In this document: positions 28,075-37,047 of the stretch, in pieces
Numbering within the stretch: position 1 is the first letter of the stretch
Layout: every line of letters begins with the position of its first letter
Source of the DNA: Cochleicola gelatinilyticus
Lineage (GTDB): Bacteria; Bacteroidota; Bacteroidia; Flavobacteriales; Flavobacteriaceae
DNA length: 64,000 nt
Direction: 5' to 3'
Assembly (NCBI RefSeq): GCF_001637325.1
Contig: NZ_LRXL01000026.1
Span: 496,001-560,000, forward strand
Notes under the pieces: generated by a model
Seen by the model: the letters and a program-made list of their open reading frames with translations, nothing else
Database searches by the model: none
What the model was told of the DNA's origin: nothing
Translations under genes and position numbers: made by a program

Positions 28075-28869
28075 ATGGAGGCATTAGACGCCATTTTACT
28101 TGGTATTATTCAAGGCTTTACCGAGTTTCTTCCTGTATCCTCTAGCGGACATCTCGAATTAGGGAAAGCGATTTTAGGTGACACCTCTGTTCCAGAAGAG
28201 AGCTTACTATTTACGGTTGTACTTCACTTTGCCACTGCATTAAGTACACTAGTTGTTTTTAGAAAAGATGTGATCGAAATTATTAGCGGCTTGCTAAAAT
28301 TTCAGTGGAACGAAGAAACCCAGTTTACCGTTAAGATTATTATTTCGATGCTCCCAGCTGTGATCATCGGGTTACTCTTTGAAGAACAGCTCGAAGCATT
28401 ATTTGGGGGAAGTATCGCCTTTGTGGGCGCTATGCTATTAGTAACCGCAGTATTGCTGTGGCTTGCAGACAAATCGAAGAACACCGGGAAACCTGTTACG
28501 AAAAGAGACGCGTTTATAATTGGGGTTTCACAGGCCATCGCTATGTTACCAGGAATCTCTCGAAGTGGAGCGACAATTTCAACTTCTGTATTATTAGGAA
28601 ACGATAAAGGAAAAGCGGCTCGATTTTCTTTTTTAATGGTGGTACCATTAATTATTGGGAAGATCGCTAAAGATATTTTAAGTGGTGATCTCGCTGCAGA
28701 ATCGGCGAATTTTACGACTCTTGGACTCGGATTTATTGCTGCTTTTATTTGTGGGTTAATTGCTTGTACATGGATGATCTCTCTTGTTAAGAAAAGTAAG
28801 TTGCGTTACTTTGCCGTGTACTGTGTTATCGTCGGACTTATCGCAATAACTGCAAGCTTTTTAATATGA
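28075..28869 (+). CDS. uppP: Undecaprenyl-diphosphatase
   Basis: 264 residues, about eight membrane helices. Signatures: GIIQGFTEFLPVSSSGHLELGK at the N-terminus (the E-rich site with SSSGH) and ISQAIAMLPGISRSGATIS (here GVSQ..PGISRSGAT) near residue 160. The enzyme recycles undecaprenyl pyrophosphate for cell-wall synthesis and gives bacitracin tolerance. Overlaps truB by 4 bp. Confidence 0.97.
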   Translation: MEALDAILLGIIQGFTEFLPVSSSGHLELGKAILGDTSVPEESLLFTVVLHFATALSTLVVFRKDVIEIISGLLKFQWNEETQFTVKIIISMLPAVIIGLLFEEQLEALFGGSIAFVGAMLLVTAVLLWLADKSKNTGKPVTKRDAFIIGVSQAIAMLPGISRSGATISTSVLLGNDKGKAARFSFLMVVPLIIGKIAKDILSGDLAAESANFTTLGLGFIAAFICGLIACTWMISLVKKSKLRYFAVYCVIVGLIAITASFLI

Positions 28870-29558
28870 TAACTTCGGAAGACTACAAAGAAGGACAGGT
28901 TATTTTAATAGACAAGCCATTGGAGTGGACCTCATTTCAGGTGGTGAATAAAGTGCGATGGCTAATTAAAAGACACTATAATATTAAAAAAATTAAGGTT
29001 GGGCACGCCGGAACGCTCGATCCATTGGCAACCGGACTACTTATTTTATGTGCGGGTAAATTCACAAAAAAAATCGAAACCTTTCAGGCACAGCAAAAAG
29101 AATATACTGGTACCATTACCCTTGGGGCTACAACACCAAGCTACGATCTAGAAACCGAAGTGGATGCTACCTTTCCTCTTTCAGAAATCACCGAAGATGC
29201 CATCTATGCAGCTACATCTCAATTTACAGGTGAAATTCAGCAACAACCGCCCATTTTTTCAGCGTTAAAAAAAGAAGGAAAACGATTGTACGAATACGCG
29301 CGAGCTGGAGAAGAAGTGGAAATTCCATCGCGAACTATTACCATTTCAGAATTTGAAATCACCCAAATTGAGCTCCCGCTAGTTCACTTTCGAGTTGCCT
29401 GTAGCAAAGGAACATACATTCGCTCTTTGGCACATGATTTTGGAAAAGCATTAAACAATGGGGGACATCTTTCTGCTCTTCGAAGAACCAAAATAGGAGA
29501 CTTTAGTGTTGCAAATGCCATAAGTATTACCGAATTTGAAGAACGCTTAAAAGGTTAA
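28866..29558 (+). CDS. truB: tRNA pseudouridine-55 synthase
   Basis: 230 residues. Motif I KVGHAGTLDPLATGLL carries the catalytic aspartate; then QKEYTGTITLGATTPSYDLE, QQPPIFSALKKEGKRLYEYAR and GTYIRSLAHDFG. It makes pseudouridine 55 in tRNA. The start codon overlaps the uppP stop (ATGA). The protein ends soon after the catalytic domain, without a PUA domain, which is a short form of the family. Confidence 0.96.
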   Translation: MITSEDYKEGQVILIDKPLEWTSFQVVNKVRWLIKRHYNIKKIKVGHAGTLDPLATGLLILCAGKFTKKIETFQAQQKEYTGTITLGATTPSYDLETEVDATFPLSEITEDAIYAATSQFTGEIQQQPPIFSALKKEGKRLYEYARAGEEVEIPSRTITISEFEITQIELPLVHFRVACSKGTYIRSLAHDFGKALNNGGHLSALRRTKIGDFSVANAISITEFEERLKG

Positions 29559-29627
29559 ATCGCTATTAACTAGGCTTGAAGTTAATAGATATTCTCTATT
29601 TTTGTTACATATTCCCACACGTACTAC

Positions 29628-30359
29628 ATGAATCTTAATTATTCATATCGCGCTTTTTTAATCACTTCCCTTCTCTTCGGAATTTTATTCCTGTCATTGT
29701 ATAGCTTAAAACTAACCAAAGATGTTGCCGAATTAGAGGAAACTGAAGAAGAAGCTTTTGTGGAATATGCTTTGGAAGATATTGTTCTAGAAGATGAAAA
29801 TGTCGCCGCTACAACTCCTAAACGGGTAACTATAAAAACCCACCGCGCCTATAACGAAGCTGAAAAATTTATTTCCGAAATTGAAAGTGAGCGCGATGAA
29901 ACTACCGAAGAAACAGAAGGTAATATGGAAGAATATTTTGAGGCTATCGATAATGCAATCGCTTCCTCATCTGGAAGTCCAACGATTGCTGCGAGTAAGA
30001 AACCTTCTGAGGATAAAAAAGAATTTTCTAATGGAACCGGCACTACAAAAAAAACAAGTATTACTAAAGGCGCAAATACGCAAACTACAATTAGTTATCG
30101 ATTGGTAGAACGTAAAGCATTAGATCTGCCAAATCCAGTATATACCTGCATGGGTGGAGGGAAAGTTGTAATAAGTATCGAAGTTAGCGAAACAGGAAAA
30201 GTTACCGAAGCCACCTTTAATAAACGTTCTTCGAACACATCAAATGGTTGTTTAATTGATAGTGCTTTGGACTATGCACGCGCGTCTGTTTTTACTACAA
30301 ATGCAGATAAAAACAAACAACTAGGTACCATTACCTATGTATTCCCTGGGCAGCAGTAA
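29628..30359 (+). CDS. TonB-like energy-transducer-related membrane protein
   Basis: 243 residues. One N-terminal transmembrane helix (about 9-27), then a long acidic coiled region (ELEETEEEAFVEYALEDIVLEDE and on), a Ser/Thr/Lys-rich linker and a C-terminal TonB_C-like domain: NPVYTCMGGGKVVISIEVSETGKVTEATFNK. No proline-rich stretch. The C-terminal half resembles TonB/TolA C-domains, but no ExbB/ExbD genes are nearby, so role and partner are uncertain. Confidence 0.7.
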   Translation: MNLNYSYRAFLITSLLFGILFLSLYSLKLTKDVAELEETEEEAFVEYALEDIVLEDENVAATTPKRVTIKTHRAYNEAEKFISEIESERDETTEETEGNMEEYFEAIDNAIASSSGSPTIAASKKPSEDKKEFSNGTGTTKKTSITKGANTQTTISYRLVERKALDLPNPVYTCMGGGKVVISIEVSETGKVTEATFNKRSSNTSNGCLIDSALDYARASVFTTNADKNKQLGTITYVFPGQQ

Positions 30360-30400
30360 ACCTTTAGAATCCTTATATCTCTATTTACAAATAATTTGTT

Positions 30401-30964
30401 ATGTCTAAAAACCGATGTTATTGGTGCGGAGAAGACCCGCTATATGTTGCCTATCACGATACCGAGTGGGGCATACCCGTTTACGATGATGCCACCTTGT
30501 TTGAGTTTTTATTATTAGAGACCTTCCAAGCAGGTTTGAGTTGGATCACGATTTTAAAAAAACGAGAACATTTTAGAAAAGCTTTCGACAACTTTGATTA
30601 CAAAAAAATTGCAACTTACGATACCAAAAAAATTGCCGCTCTGCTAGAAAACAAAGGTATTATAAGGAACAAATTAAAAGTTCATTCTGCTATTACAAAT
30701 GCTCAGGCGTTTATGAAGGTTCAAAAAGAATTTGGAAGCTTTAGCACCTATTTCTGGAATTTTACTGATGGGAAAATAATTAAAAATTCATTTAAAACCA
30801 TGGCTGAAATTCCTGCAAACACTCCTTTGAGCGATCGAATTAGTAAGGATTTAAAAAAGCGTGGATTTAAATTTGTTGGTTCTACAATTATATATGCAAA
30901 AATGCAAGCTACAGGAATGGTAAATGACCACCTAGTAACTTGCTTTAGATATAATGAAGTATAA
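30401..30964 (+). CDS. tag: DNA-3-methyladenine glycosylase I
   Basis: 187 residues. It begins NRCYWCGEDPLYVAYHDTEWGIPVYDD with the zinc cysteine and the E/W/G pattern of Tag. Then FEFLLLETFQAGLSWITIL, the HhH-like NKGIIRNKLKVHSAI, and the C-terminal GSTIIYAKMQATGMVNDHLVTC supplying the remaining zinc His/Cys. It excises 3-methyladenine from alkylated DNA. Confidence 0.97.
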   Translation: MSKNRCYWCGEDPLYVAYHDTEWGIPVYDDATLFEFLLLETFQAGLSWITILKKREHFRKAFDNFDYKKIATYDTKKIAALLENKGIIRNKLKVHSAITNAQAFMKVQKEFGSFSTYFWNFTDGKIIKNSFKTMAEIPANTPLSDRISKDLKKRGFKFVGSTIIYAKMQATGMVNDHLVTCFRYNEV

Positions 30965-30970
30965 TAATTC

Positions 30971-31327
30971 TTATTCGGGATCCTCTAAAGAACTAACTTC
31001 AGTTCCATAGTTCATCCCATTAGCTTTTACAGCTTTAATAGACTGTGCATACCTAAATTTTAAATCGGGATCTGTGATTTCACCTTCTTGAGAAAGTGCT
31101 TCGAACCACTTTTTGGCATTTTTGTATTCACTTTTAAAGTAATACGCATTGGCAAGTTTCTTGTAAATAAAGGCAGTACCGTAGCCTTCTTTTACGACTT
31201 GTTCATAGACTTTCACTACGTCGATATCTTTAGTAGTATCTGTTTTTTCTGGGGTTGCCGTTTGTGCAAAAGATGCCATAGAAAAAAAGGCAAAAAGCAT
31301 AAACATAAGCATTGGGTGCTTCTTCAT
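30971..31327 (-). CDS. Exported TPR-like hypothetical protein
   Basis: 118 residues. Signal peptide to about 21 (FSMASFAQ), then a helical repeat unit: VVKVYEQVVKEGYGTAFIYKKLANAYYFKSEYKNAKKWFEAL, close to the opening TPR-like block of flavobacterial OmpA/PD40 envelope proteins. Here it ends after that block with no OmpA domain, so it is either an independent small periplasmic TPR protein or a remnant. No frameshift is visible downstream. Convergent with tag. Confidence 0.7.
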   Translation of the reverse strand: MKKHPMLMFMLFAFFSMASFAQTATPEKTDTTKDIDVVKVYEQVVKEGYGTAFIYKKLANAYYFKSEYKNAKKWFEALSQEGEITDPDLKFRYAQSIKAVKANGMNYGTEVSSLEDPE

Positions 31328-31623
31328 TGATGGGGGGATTTAAAGATTTGGATCGTAAATGTAAGTGATTTCTTACTAAATCCAAATATTTCTCAAAAAT
31401 AAATTTATGTTACTGGGTTTGTTATGAGTACAAAACTAAAAAAAAGATTGTTTATTATCTTATTTTATGTTAACAATTTCTTAAAGGCAGCCATCCTATG
31501 AATATATTACTAGAACAGTTATAAGAACTTCAGATTATTTTTTTTAGAAAACTTGTTTCTATGTATTCAAGAAAGTTTATTACCCCTATTTTTTTGTGTT
31601 TCTTTCTTTGAAAAAAGATTGCT
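31328..31623. other. 296-bp AT-rich intergenic gap
   Basis: Between the starts/ends of two minus-strand genes. I see no ORF of note, RNA gene or repeat; the stretch is T-rich near 31530-31620 with only a 5-bp AAGAT/ATCTT hairpin at the aat 3' end. Confidence 0.5.
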
Positions 31624-32265
31624 TCAATATCTTAAAAGTTTAAGGAATTCTGTTCTTGGAAGTTCTTCTGCACCAAGAGAAGCGAGATGATCTGTGTACA
31701 TTTGGCAATCGATTAATTTGTAATCTTGACGTTTTAAATACTCGGCTAAATAATAAAACGCCACCTTTGAAGCATCACTCTTTTTACTAAACATACTTTC
31801 TCCACAAAAAACTTTTTGCTTCGGAAGATCAATTCCGTAGAGTCCGCCTACTAGTGTATCTTCAATCCACACCTCAACAGATTTTGCGTATCCTGCGTTG
31901 TGCAATTTTAAATAAGATTGTTCCATTTCTGAAGTTATCCACGTACCGTCCTGCCCTTTCCTTTTAATAGCAGCACATTGTTCGATAACTTCACAAAAGG
32001 CTGTGTTAAAAGTGATTCGAAATTTTTCTAATCGTAAGGTTTTTCGAAAGCTTTTTGAAACTTTAAAGCGATTGGGTTTTAAAATCATTCTGGGATTCGG
32101 ACTCCACCACAATAAAGGTTGTCCTTCAGAATACCAAGGAAAAATTCCCGAACGATATGCTAAAAGTAAGCGCTCTGAAGACAAATCACCCCCCACAGCA
32201 AGGAGCCCATCTTCATCTGCTTCAGAAGGGTCGGGAAACCATAACTCGTTTGTGAGGTAATACAT
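31624..32265 (-). CDS. aat: Leucyl/phenylalanyl-tRNA--protein transferase
   Basis: 213 residues. It carries the family block LWFPDPSEADEDGLLAVGGDLS, GIFPWYSEGQPLLWWSPNPRMIL, then WITSEMEQSYLKLHNAGYAKSVEVW and GLYGIDLPKQKVFCGESMFS. The enzyme adds Leu or Phe to N-terminal Lys/Arg, creating N-degrons read by ClpS/ClpAP. Confidence 0.97.
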   Translation of the reverse strand: MYYLTNELWFPDPSEADEDGLLAVGGDLSSERLLLAYRSGIFPWYSEGQPLLWWSPNPRMILKPNRFKVSKSFRKTLRLEKFRITFNTAFCEVIEQCAAIKRKGQDGTWITSEMEQSYLKLHNAGYAKSVEVWIEDTLVGGLYGIDLPKQKVFCGESMFSKKSDASKVAFYYLAEYLKRQDYKLIDCQMYTDHLASLGAEELPRTEFLKLLRY

Positions 32266-32354
32266 GGATGTTGCAATCTTTTAACGAAAATACGATTAGC
32301 AGCTTCTTTTATAAACTTCAGAAGTAAAAAAATTGGTTACATTAATTCATAAAA

Positions 32355-32393
32355 AAACCACAAGCATCTAATTTAATAGTGAACTCGTGGTTT
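32355..32393 (-). terminator. Rho-independent terminator of the DUF3127 gene
   Basis: Arms AAACCACAAG (32355-32364) and CTCGTGGTTT (32384-32393), one G-T pair. Read on the minus strand it is followed by seven T. It lies 36 bases past the stop codon. Confidence 0.85.
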
Positions 32394-32429
32394 GCTTATA
32401 ATCGTTTTTAACAAATTATCTGTTTTCCA

Positions 32430-32804
32430 TTAGAATGGAAGATCGTCGTGATCGTCTTCATTTACATTGGTAGCTGGTTCAAAGTTATCGGCTGGAGGCA
32501 TTGGAGGCATTTCTGGAGAAGATCCGCTATCGATATTTTCGATTCTCCAACCCTGGATCGAGTTAAAGTATTTGGTTTCTCCTTGTGGATTTACCCATTC
32601 GCGTCCTCTTAAATTGATATTTACTTTAACGTTTTGCCCAACACCATAATTATTTAAAAGATCGGTTTTGTCCTGCACAAATTCAACCATGATATGTTGT
32701 GGATATTGCTCTTCGGTAGTTACCACCAATTCTCTCTTTCGAAACCCATTGCTGCCAAAGGTTTGTGTTTCTCCAATCAATTTAATTTTTCCTTGAATTT
32801 CCAT
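32430..32804 (-). CDS. DUF3127 OB-fold protein with SSB-like acidic tail
   Basis: 124 residues. The body has a five-strand OB-like pattern: KIKLIGETQTFGSNGFRKRELVV, HIMVEFVQDKTDLLN, VNINLRGREW and YFNSIQGWRIENI, as in DUF3127. A proline-rich linker leads to an acidic C-terminus ending DDHDDLPF. The last residues equal those of the SSB encoded at 59.3-59.7 kb (DDDDDLPF), the tail that recruits replication and repair proteins. Function not established. Confidence 0.88.
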   Translation of the reverse strand: MEIQGKIKLIGETQTFGSNGFRKRELVVTTEEQYPQHIMVEFVQDKTDLLNNYGVGQNVKVNINLRGREWVNPQGETKYFNSIQGWRIENIDSGSSPEMPPMPPADNFEPATNVNEDDHDDLPF

Positions 32805-32828
32805 GTTTTCAGTAATTTATATCGCTTT

Positions 32829-33569
32829 CTATTCTTTTACTGCACGAAGCAGCGTCTCATTATTTCTCATTCCGAATCTATCGTTTTCGGAAGTTGTAAA
32901 GGTATAAACTTGCACTTGAAAACCAACCGATTCGAGTCTGTTTTTTAATCCGTTGACCGAATAAATACGAACATGATCTTCCTGTCCAAAATGCTTTAAT
33001 CTGTCTGCTTCGCTTTGTATCGCTTCGTCTTCATAAATCGCTCCTTCCTTAAATGGAGTTTGTATAATACAATTTCCACCTGTTTTAAGAATGCGAAAAA
33101 GTTCTTTCATCGCAGTACGATCGTTGGGAATATGCTCTAACACATGATAGCAAATAATGAGATCGTAGGCCGCATCGGGCTCATCGATAGCTTCAATGTT
33201 AAGTTGTTTGTCTGCTTTAAATTCACCTTCGTAATCTGTGGTAACGTATTGTTTCGCATCGCTTTTTTGAAACACATTCCGCAGGCTTGCAGGAGGAGAA
33301 AAATGTAAAATAGTTTTATGTTGAATTTTAATTTCTTCGGAAAGAAAACGATACAATCTTCGTGTGCGAGGTAAGCTCCCACATTTAGGGCATAACTTTC
33401 CTTTTCGCTCTAATTCGATAAAGTTTGAAAGCTGAATACCACACACGTTACATTCGTACTTGGTGCCTTTGTATTGTAAAGCGACGATACTTCTAAAAAA
33501 CCCTTCATTGTTTTGAAGCAACCGCTTGGGAAGGATTTTTTTTGCGAGATGCTTAAGATGTTCGTACAT
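32829..33569 (-). CDS. Class I SAM-dependent methyltransferase with N-terminal zinc ribbon
   Basis: 246 residues. Two CxxC pairs (CNVC and CPKC, about residues 39-62) form a zinc ribbon. A methyltransferase domain follows with LICYHVLEHIPNDRTAMKELFRILKTGG, the acceptor-side motif of class I enzymes, though motif I is atypical. C-terminal SVNGLKNRLESVGFQ. Substrate unknown. The gene follows the flavin-reductase-like gene with 6 bp between. Confidence 0.85.
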   Translation of the reverse strand: MYEHLKHLAKKILPKRLLQNNEGFFRSIVALQYKGTKYECNVCGIQLSNFIELERKGKLCPKCGSLPRTRRLYRFLSEEIKIQHKTILHFSPPASLRNVFQKSDAKQYVTTDYEGEFKADKQLNIEAIDEPDAAYDLIICYHVLEHIPNDRTAMKELFRILKTGGNCIIQTPFKEGAIYEDEAIQSEADRLKHFGQEDHVRIYSVNGLKNRLESVGFQVQVYTFTTSENDRFGMRNNETLLRAVKE

Positions 33570-33575
33570 GAACTT

Positions 33576-34451
33576 TTATTTCGCTGCTGTTAGCAATTTC
33601 CATGCTTCAGAAAGGTTTCCGTTACATAAAAGTTCTTGTGCCTTTAGATGAAGTTGCTTTTCTGACGTGTTTTTTAAAAATGCTGCATCTGTTTCCGAAG
33701 CAGCTATAAAATCTGCCACTTCCTTTTCAGAAGGCATACGTTCCACATTCGCAAGCATTCCTAAGTCGTTTCCTGTAAATACAGTGCTGTTTTTTATGGT
33801 CTCTGGAAGCGCATCGATCCCTATTCCAAGTGTCGATAGCGGTTTAGGAACTTCGAACATTCCTTCTTTTGCACGGCTGTACCAATTACCACCCATACGG
33901 GCCACAGCATCTATCTTTGCGGGATCTATTTTCCCTTCAGCATCTAAAATGTCCTCGTCTATATGTAATTGAACGACTTCACAAATAACGAGATTTCCTG
34001 CACCCCCTTCGTTTCCTAAAGCGATTACTTCATTCACCTTGCATTCTAACTGAACCGGAGCTTCTGCTACTCTAGGCGGTTTTACTTTTATAGAAGCTGC
34101 TTCGGTAAACCCTGCTTTCACAAATTCGTTGATTCCTTTATCATACTCTGTTGACGAAAGCGACATTTGTTGCACCATTGCATAACTTACAATATTAATT
34201 ACCACCTCTTTGGTTGCGATAACATTTTCGAGCGTATGTTTGGTCGTATTATCACGAACCCTACGTGCTGGAGAAAAAATTAGTATTGGCGGATTTGCGC
34301 TAAACACATTAAAAAAGCTAAAAGGAGAAAGGTTTACATTTCCAACGTCGTCTACTGTACTAGCAAAAGCAATTGGACGTGGTGAAACGGCTCCTAACAG
34401 GTAGCCATGTAATTTTCCGGTAGAAATTTCGTTTGGATCGATAGTCATCAT
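33576..34451 (-). CDS. Flavin reductase-like FMN-binding split-barrel protein
   Basis: 291 residues. The N-terminal 200 residues match the flavoredoxin/flavin-reductase fold: HGYLLGAVSPRPIAFASTVD, NLSPFSFFNVFSANPPILIFSPA and VINIVSYAMVQQMSLSS, then LECKVNEVIALGNEG. A helical C-terminal tail (about 230-291) is extra. Probably an FMN-dependent reductase; substrate unknown. Upstream of the zinc-ribbon methyltransferase in one transcription unit. The second of two adjacent Met codons may be the true start. Confidence 0.85.
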   Translation of the reverse strand: MMTIDPNEISTGKLHGYLLGAVSPRPIAFASTVDDVGNVNLSPFSFFNVFSANPPILIFSPARRVRDNTTKHTLENVIATKEVVINIVSYAMVQQMSLSSTEYDKGINEFVKAGFTEAASIKVKPPRVAEAPVQLECKVNEVIALGNEGGAGNLVICEVVQLHIDEDILDAEGKIDPAKIDAVARMGGNWYSRAKEGMFEVPKPLSTLGIGIDALPETIKNSTVFTGNDLGMLANVERMPSEKEVADFIAASETDAAFLKNTSEKQLHLKAQELLCNGNLSEAWKLLTAAK

Positions 34452-34576
34452 AGTTTACAAAGGTATTGAATACAAATAGCTTCTAAAAATTCGTAAAAGC
34501 GTATTGCTAAAATACATATTGAAAAATACAATTCACATATTTAAAGTATCTTTAAAAACTGAAAAGAATTCTTTTT

Positions 34577-35734
34577 ATGAACAGTAACAAAGCCTTAATT
34601 CGCTGGCTCTTTATTATTTTCTCTGTATTTATAATTGCCCTTATTTTGTGGAATACTTATGCGTTTTTTAATCAATTAAAAGAAAATGAGCGTATCAAGA
34701 TGCAAATCTGGGCCACTGCTTTATACGAGCTTCAAGAAGGAAATATTGCAGGGTCCGATGTTAGTGAAATGGTACTGAATGTGTTAGAAAATAACACCAC
34801 TACTCCCATGATTGTTCATAGCCATAAAGAAGATAGCTACGATGAGCGAAACATCTCGCAGGATGCCATAGACACCAAGGCAAAAATAGAGGCTAAAATT
34901 CAAGATTTTTCTTCGGAATATACTCCAATTGAAATACGGTATAACAACCAATTACTTTCAACAATTTACTATGGAAATTCTCCAATAATTAACAAACTAA
35001 AGTATTATCCAGCGGTACTCATCGTGATCATGATCTTGTTGTTTGCTGCAATTTATTTCTTTAATAAAACGGCTAAATCTGCTGAACAGAACAAACTTTG
35101 GGCAGGTATGGCAAAAGAAACAGCCCACCAAATAGGAACTCCTTTATCATCATTGGTAGGCTGGACAGAAATTTTGAAATCGGAACAAGTTAACCCTGAT
35201 TATATTAAGGAAATTGAAAAAGACATAGTTCGATTAGAAACCATCACAGAACGTTTTTCGAAAGTGGGATCGGTACCAAAGCTTGGAAAATGGGACATAG
35301 TTGAAGAAACCCAAGCCTCCTTCGATTATCTTAAAAATCGCTCTTCGAAATTAATAAAATTCGAAATAGATGTGCCAGATGAGCCTGTATTTGTTGAATT
35401 AAATAAACAACTATATAGTTGGACCATAGAGAATCTTGTAAAAAATGGTATCGATGCAATGAAAGGAAAAGGAACAATTTCGGTTTCTATTATCACTACT
35501 TCTAAAAATGCACTTGTACATATTTCCGACACGGGAAAGGGAATTCCAAAAAAGAATTTTAAACGTATTTTTACTCCTGGATTTACCACTAAAAAAAGAG
35601 GTTGGGGCTTAGGGCTCTCTCTGGCAAAAAGGATAATAGATGAATACCACAATGGGAAAATTCGCGTTTTAAAAAGCACACCAACATTAGGTACGACTAT
35701 TGAAATCTCATTACGACAATACAAAAAGCTATGA
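34577..35734 (+). CDS. Sensor histidine kinase with atypical H-box
   Basis: 385 residues. TM helices at about 9-30 and 140-165 flank a periplasmic sensor domain. The phosphoacceptor box reads KETAHQIGTPLSSLVGW instead of the common HELRTPL. The ATPase domain has NLVKNGIDAM, DTGKGIPKKN and GWGLGLSLAKRII. No response regulator is adjacent; the next gene overlaps by 4 bp and encodes a small zinc-ribbon membrane protein. Confidence 0.92.
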   Translation: MNSNKALIRWLFIIFSVFIIALILWNTYAFFNQLKENERIKMQIWATALYELQEGNIAGSDVSEMVLNVLENNTTTPMIVHSHKEDSYDERNISQDAIDTKAKIEAKIQDFSSEYTPIEIRYNNQLLSTIYYGNSPIINKLKYYPAVLIVIMILLFAAIYFFNKTAKSAEQNKLWAGMAKETAHQIGTPLSSLVGWTEILKSEQVNPDYIKEIEKDIVRLETITERFSKVGSVPKLGKWDIVEETQASFDYLKNRSSKLIKFEIDVPDEPVFVELNKQLYSWTIENLVKNGIDAMKGKGTISVSIITTSKNALVHISDTGKGIPKKNFKRIFTPGFTTKKRGWGLGLSLAKRIIDEYHNGKIRVLKSTPTLGTTIEISLRQYKKL

Positions 35735-36084
35735 ATCAGACCGAACATATTCTCCACATAGCCAGATTAAAAAATAACTGTCCAGAGTGTTATGCTACAG
35801 ATGGGTTAGAAATTTCATTTGTACAAATGGAAAAAGAAACTCAATTCTATAAAAAACATGAAGCAAAAATTGATGAGACCTTGTTTTGTCATTCCTGTGG
35901 AAATGTGATCTACCCTGTAAACTGGACCGAAGATATTGAAAGAGTTTATCAATACAATAAAAAACAAGCAACCCCTAAAAACAGCGTTTTTCGTCTAAAA
36001 CCAATTTCTTATGGCATTATTGTGTTGGGAATTATACTTGTAGCAACTTTAATGTATGGGTTTATATTGCAACAAGACTACTAA
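35731..36084 (+). CDS. Small zinc-ribbon membrane protein
   Basis: 117 residues. CPEC (about 18-21) and CHSC (about 53-56) form a probable zinc ribbon. A single C-terminal transmembrane helix (YGIIVLGIILVATLMYGFIL) anchors it with the ribbon in the cytoplasm. Start overlaps the histidine-kinase stop (ATGA), so it is coupled to that kinase and may modulate it (inference). No family recognised. Confidence 0.75.
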   Translation: MNQTEHILHIARLKNNCPECYATDGLEISFVQMEKETQFYKKHEAKIDETLFCHSCGNVIYPVNWTEDIERVYQYNKKQATPKNSVFRLKPISYGIIVLGIILVATLMYGFILQQDY

Positions 36085-36470
36085 AAATTAGCAGCAATTT
36101 CTTGAGATAAGGTTATAAACTCGTCTTTAGACAAAGAGATTTTAGAATTAAACGTCATATCTTTCATAGCGTTGATTGGGATTAAATGTACATGAACGTG
36201 TGGCACTTCTAAACCTATTACTGCCATTCCCACTCTTTTACAAGAGATTGTTTTCTCTAGAGCTTTTGCTACTTTACGAGAGAATTTCATAAGCTCAAGA
36301 TATTCTTGTTCTTCAAGATCAAAGATTTTATTGACCTCCCTTTTTGGAACACACAACGTGTGCCCTTTTGCATTGGGATTTACATCTAAAAATGCTATAA
36401 AATCCTCATTTTCGGCTACTTTATAACTGGGAATTTCACCGTTAATAATCTTTGTAAAGATGCTCCCCAT
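36081..36470 (-). CDS. HIT family hydrolase
   Basis: 129 residues. It begins SIFTKIINGEIPSYKVAENEDFIAFLD and ends with the histidine triad in VPHVHVHLIPI, as in HINT-type nucleotide phosphoramidate hydrolases. It is 1 bp downstream of greA on the same strand and its 3' end overlaps the convergent zinc-ribbon gene by 4 bp. Confidence 0.95.
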   Translation of the reverse strand: MGSIFTKIINGEIPSYKVAENEDFIAFLDVNPNAKGHTLCVPKREVNKIFDLEEQEYLELMKFSRKVAKALEKTISCKRVGMAVIGLEVPHVHVHLIPINAMKDMTFNSKISLSKDEFITLSQEIAANF

Positions 36471-36471
36471 A

Positions 36472-36948
36472 TTAATCGCGTGTTATTTCTATTATTTCAA
36501 ATTTCATTACACCATTAGGAACCTGTATTTCAGCGATATCTCCAACTTTCTTACCTAGTAATCCTTTTCCGATAGGCGATTCTGTAGAAATTTTTCCTGA
36601 TTTTAAATCGGCTTCACTTTGTGCCACCAACTTATATTGCATCTCCATGCCATTGGTCTGATTCTTAATTTTAACATTAGAATGCACCAAAACTTTTGAG
36701 GTATCTAATTGAGATTCGTCGATTAAACGAGCATTGGCTAACGTTTCCTCTAATTTCGAAATACGCATTTCCAACATTCCTTGCGCCTCTTTAGCGGCAT
36801 CGTACTCTGCATTTTCACTAAGATCTCCTTTGTCGCGAGCTTCTGCGATGGCATTGGAGGCTTTAGGCCGTTCTACATCTCGTAAGTGATCTACCTCTTC
36901 TCGTAGTTTTTTTAATCCTTCGGCTGTGTAATATGATACTTTACTCAT
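36472..36948 (-). CDS. greA: Transcript-cleavage factor GreA
   Basis: 158 residues from MSKVSYYTAEGLKKL; an upstream ATG in frame would add 37 residues encoded across a terminator-like hairpin, so it is not used. N-terminal coiled coil with the active acidic tip in ARDKGDLSENAEYDAAKEAQG, then the C-terminal FKBP-like domain with SPIGKGLLGKKVGDIAEIQVPNG. It rescues backtracked RNA polymerase. Operon with the HIT gene. Confidence 0.97.
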   Translation of the reverse strand: MSKVSYYTAEGLKKLREEVDHLRDVERPKASNAIAEARDKGDLSENAEYDAAKEAQGMLEMRISKLEETLANARLIDESQLDTSKVLVHSNVKIKNQTNGMEMQYKLVAQSEADLKSGKISTESPIGKGLLGKKVGDIAEIQVPNGVMKFEIIEITRD

Positions 36949-37047
36949 AACTTTATCGTTATTATACCAATCTATAATTGGTCGTAATTTTATTTTAAAT
37001 GTATAGTCCCGCTTATTATAATCATCTTCAAAAAAAGCTGGGAATGC

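Noticed and set aside
30971-31327. Possible frameshifted OmpA/PD40 gene
   Set aside because: No continuation of PD40 or OmpA sequence in other frames downstream, so I call it a short intact gene.
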